NCBI RefSeq assembly: GCF_020622345.1 | Contig: NZ_JACNMO010000001.1 | Coordinates: 124,001 to 188,000, forward strand | DNA length: 64,000 nucleotides | Source of the DNA: Roseobacter weihaiensis | GTDB taxonomy: Bacteria > Pseudomonadota > Alphaproteobacteria > Rhodobacterales > Rhodobacteraceae | Direction: 5' to 3' | Shown: in pieces, positions 62,249 through 64,000 of the stretch | Layout: the number at the start of each line of letters is the position of its first letter | Position numbering within the stretch: position 1 is the first letter of the stretch | Made by a program: the position numbers and the translations under genes | The notes under the pieces: generated by a model | Databases searched by the model: none | Told to the model about the DNA's origin: nothing | What the model saw: only the letters and a program-made list of their open reading frames with translations

Positions 62249-63460
62249 ATGACCGAAGCCTACATCTATGATGCGCTCCGAACCCCTCGTGGCAAGGGCC
62301 GCAAGGACGGCAGCCTGCATGAGGTAACCGCCCTGCGGCTGTCGGCCCAGACGCTGAATGCCATCAAGGAACGCAACAACCTCGAAGGGCACGCCGTTGA
62401 GGATGTTATCTGGGGCAACGTCACGCAGGTGATGGAACAAGGCGGCTGCCTGGCGCGCTCTGCGGTGCTCGCGTCTGATCTTGACGAAAGTATCCCCGGC
62501 CTGGCCATCAACCGGTTCTGCGCGAGCGGAATGGAAGCCGTCAACCTTGCGGCCAATCAGGTCAAGGGCGGCGCGGGCGAGGCCTATATCGCCGGCGGTG
62601 TCGAGATGATGGGCCGGGTGCCGATGGGCAGCGACGGCGCCGCAATTGCCGTTGATCCTTCCATCGCGATGGAGCAATACTTTGTCCCCCAAGGCATCAG
62701 CGCGGATATCATCGCGACCGAATACGGCTTTACCCGCGACACGGCCGATCAGCTGGCCGTTGAATCGCAGCGCCGGGCCAAACAGGCCTGGGACGAGAAA
62801 CGCTTTGCCAAATCCATCATCGAAATTCGCGACCAGAACGGTTTGAAAATCCTCGATCATGATGAATACATGCGCCCGCAAACCGACATGCAGAGCCTCG
62901 GCGCGCTCAACCCCGCCTTTCAGGCCATGGGAGAAGTCATGCCCGGCTTCGACAAGGTGGCGCTGATGAAGTACCCGCATCTGGAAAAGATCAACCATAT
63001 CCACCATGCGGGCAATTCCTCGGGCATCGTGGACGGGGCTGCTGCGGTGCTGATCGGCAGCAAGGGCTTCGGCGAAAAGCATGGGTTGAAGCCCCGCGCG
63101 CGCATCCGCGCCACGGCCAAGATCGGCACCGATCCGACGATCATGCTAACCGGCCCGGTGCCTGTGACGCAGAAGATTCTCGCGGACAATGGCATGGACA
63201 TCAAGGACATCGATCTCTTTGAGGTCAACGAAGCCTTTGCCTCCGTGGTGCTGCGCTTCATGCAGGCCTTTGAGGTCGACCATGACAAGGTCAACGTGAA
63301 TGGCGGATCGATTGCCATGGGGCACCCCCTTGGTGCCACCGGTGCGATCATCATCGGTACCCTGCTGGACGAGATGGAGCGCGCTGACAAGGAAGTTGGC
63401 CTTGCCACGCTCTGCATCGCCTCCGGCATGGGAGCCGCCACCATCATCGAGCGGGTCTGA
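62249..63460 (+). CDS. Acetyl-CoA C-acyltransferase (thiolase)
   Basis: A 403-residue thiolase that cleaves 3-ketoacyl-CoA with CoA at the end of beta-oxidation. Active-site cysteines are in NRFCASGMEAV (near residue 91) and CIASGMGAA (near 390), and the histidine is in NGGSIAMGHPLGATGA (near 355). AGGAGA precedes the ATG. It lies just upstream of a cupin gene and the start of a 3-hydroxyacyl-CoA dehydrogenase gene, so the operon has the sequence of enzymes for a beta-oxidation spiral. Confidence 0.95.
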   Translation: MTEAYIYDALRTPRGKGRKDGSLHEVTALRLSAQTLNAIKERNNLEGHAVEDVIWGNVTQVMEQGGCLARSAVLASDLDESIPGLAINRFCASGMEAVNLAANQVKGGAGEAYIAGGVEMMGRVPMGSDGAAIAVDPSIAMEQYFVPQGISADIIATEYGFTRDTADQLAVESQRRAKQAWDEKRFAKSIIEIRDQNGLKILDHDEYMRPQTDMQSLGALNPAFQAMGEVMPGFDKVALMKYPHLEKINHIHHAGNSSGIVDGAAAVLIGSKGFGEKHGLKPRARIRATAKIGTDPTIMLTGPVPVTQKILADNGMDIKDIDLFEVNEAFASVVLRFMQAFEVDHDKVNVNGGSIAMGHPLGATGAIIIGTLLDEMERADKEVGLATLCIASGMGAATIIERV

Positions 63461-63464
63461 GCGC

Positions 63465-63956
63465 ATGGCGATCATCCGCAAAGGGTCTGTCGACCCCGTG
63501 GAGGCGGTCAGCGGCTATCCCGGCCCCTACAATCTGGGGCGCGGTTTCCTTAGCTACCTGCCGCTCTCGGACGCGGGCGGGTTGACGCAATACGGCGCCT
63601 CAGTGGAGACACTGCACCCGGGCAAGCAATCCTCACAGATGCACTGGCACAGCCATGAGGACGAGTTTCTCTTCGTGCTCGACGGTACGCTGACCGTGGT
63701 AGAGAACGGGGTGGAAACACAGATCGTCCCGGGCGACGCCTGTGCTTGGAAAGCGGGGGACGAGACCGCGCATTGCCTGCGCAATCACACGCAAACCCCC
63801 GTGCGCTACCTGATCGTGGGCACCCGCAACACCGAAGAAGACATCTGCAACTACCCTGGGCTGGATCTGAAAGCCACGCCTGACGGCTTTGTCCATCTGG
63901 ACGGGCAGCCATGGGAAGACAACGACCGGCCATCGCCGGCAGGAGATCAAGAATGA
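63465..63956 (+). CDS. Cupin-domain protein
   Basis: A 163-residue single cupin. Motif 1 QMHWHSHEDEFLFVLDGTLTVVENG has two metal-binding His and a Glu; motif 2 is PGDACAWKAGDETAHCLRN with the third His. It may be a small metal-dependent oxygenase, isomerase or a sensor. Its stop overlaps the start of the next gene (ATGA), so the pair is coupled; its role in fatty acid-type catabolism is unknown. Confidence 0.85.
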   Translation: MAIIRKGSVDPVEAVSGYPGPYNLGRGFLSYLPLSDAGGLTQYGASVETLHPGKQSSQMHWHSHEDEFLFVLDGTLTVVENGVETQIVPGDACAWKAGDETAHCLRNHTQTPVRYLIVGTRNTEEDICNYPGLDLKATPDGFVHLDGQPWEDNDRPSPAGDQE

Positions 63957-64000
63957 CAGATTTCACCATGAACACTGATGCAGAGGGCATCGCGACCATC
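63953..64000 (+). CDS. Start of a 3-hydroxyacyl-CoA dehydrogenase/enoyl-CoA hydratase (cut by window edge)
   Basis: Only 16 codons (MTDFTMNTDAEGIATI) are inside the window. AGGAGATCAAG stands before the ATG. The opening matches the N-terminus of the bifunctional FadB/FadJ-type enzymes that usually follow this thiolase in roseobacters. The identification rests mainly on context and on this short start. Confidence 0.6.
   Translation, partial: MTDFTMNTDAEGIATI

Noticed and set aside
1-64000. tRNA or rRNA genes, CRISPR arrays and insertion sequences
   Set aside because: I looked for tRNA-like cloverleaf segments, 20-40 bp regular repeats and transposase motifs and saw none that I would defend.

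Overview
The window looks like an ordinary chromosomal segment of a Roseobacter-clade alphaproteobacterium (Rhodobacterales). The grounds are high G+C, the gene order trpB-trpF-lapA-type-ihfB followed by rpsA-cmk-aroA, the set miaB-ybeZ-ybeY-corC-lnt-metK, an irr regulator beside fabA-fabB-fabI, and a SAM/SAH-type riboswitch in front of metK, a class known mainly from Rhodobacterales. I see no rRNA, tRNA, CRISPR array, phage or insertion sequence. The species cannot be fixed from this sequence alone.

Layout. 1-16.2 kb is conserved housekeeping, almost all on the minus strand: tryptophan synthesis (trpB partial, trpF), IHF beta, ribosomal protein S1, CMP kinase, EPSP synthase, tRNA m7G methyltransferase, SAM synthetase under its riboswitch, then lnt-corC-ybeY-ybeZ and miaB, interrupted by a lipoprotein/OmpA pair that share a small domain. 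16.2-21.9 kb holds a glycosyltransferase-like protein, Irr, the fabA-fabB-fabI operon, two small membrane proteins and an FKBP isomerase. 22.1-27.9 kb is a tightly packed plus-strand operon: haloacid dehalogenase, alpha/beta hydrolase, threonine dehydratase-like enzyme, PcaD, an in-frame fusion of an alpha/beta hydrolase to a truncated PcaB, and an MFS exporter. It is followed by an alcohol dehydrogenase and an enolase-superfamily dehydratase that end in a terminator.

31.5-46.8 kb is the most unusual part. It is a minus-strand run of about fifteen closely spaced or overlapping genes with its own carbohydrate-type ABC importer (ATPase, binding protein, two permeases), a 43-residue ORF coupled at both ends, three SnoaL-like proteins, a histidinol-dehydrogenase homologue of the HpsN type, an SDR, a LacI regulator, a PNPOx-like flavoprotein, a bicupin, a membrane protein, a MetE-C-like zinc protein and an RraA/aldolase-family protein. 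A perfect 16-bp palindrome sits upstream of the first gene, and a pair of TGAAC-N3-GTTCA sites sits at an internal promoter region. I read it as an uptake and catabolism cluster for an unidentified substrate.

47-64 kb carries glutaryl-CoA dehydrogenase with a divergent LysR regulator, a cupredoxin-like protein, an HMCES/YedK protein, a 5'-nucleotidase, pyrD, a MATE exporter, two hotdog thioesterases, two MerR-type regulators flanking an orphan LuxR-type regulator, and a beta-oxidation-like operon (two acyl-CoA dehydrogenases, GST, thiolase, cupin, start of a 3-hydroxyacyl-CoA dehydrogenase) that runs off the right edge.

Start codons were chosen by ribosome-binding site, overlap with the neighbour and family N-terminus. 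All functional names rest on motif and family recognition from the translated sequence, without database searches.
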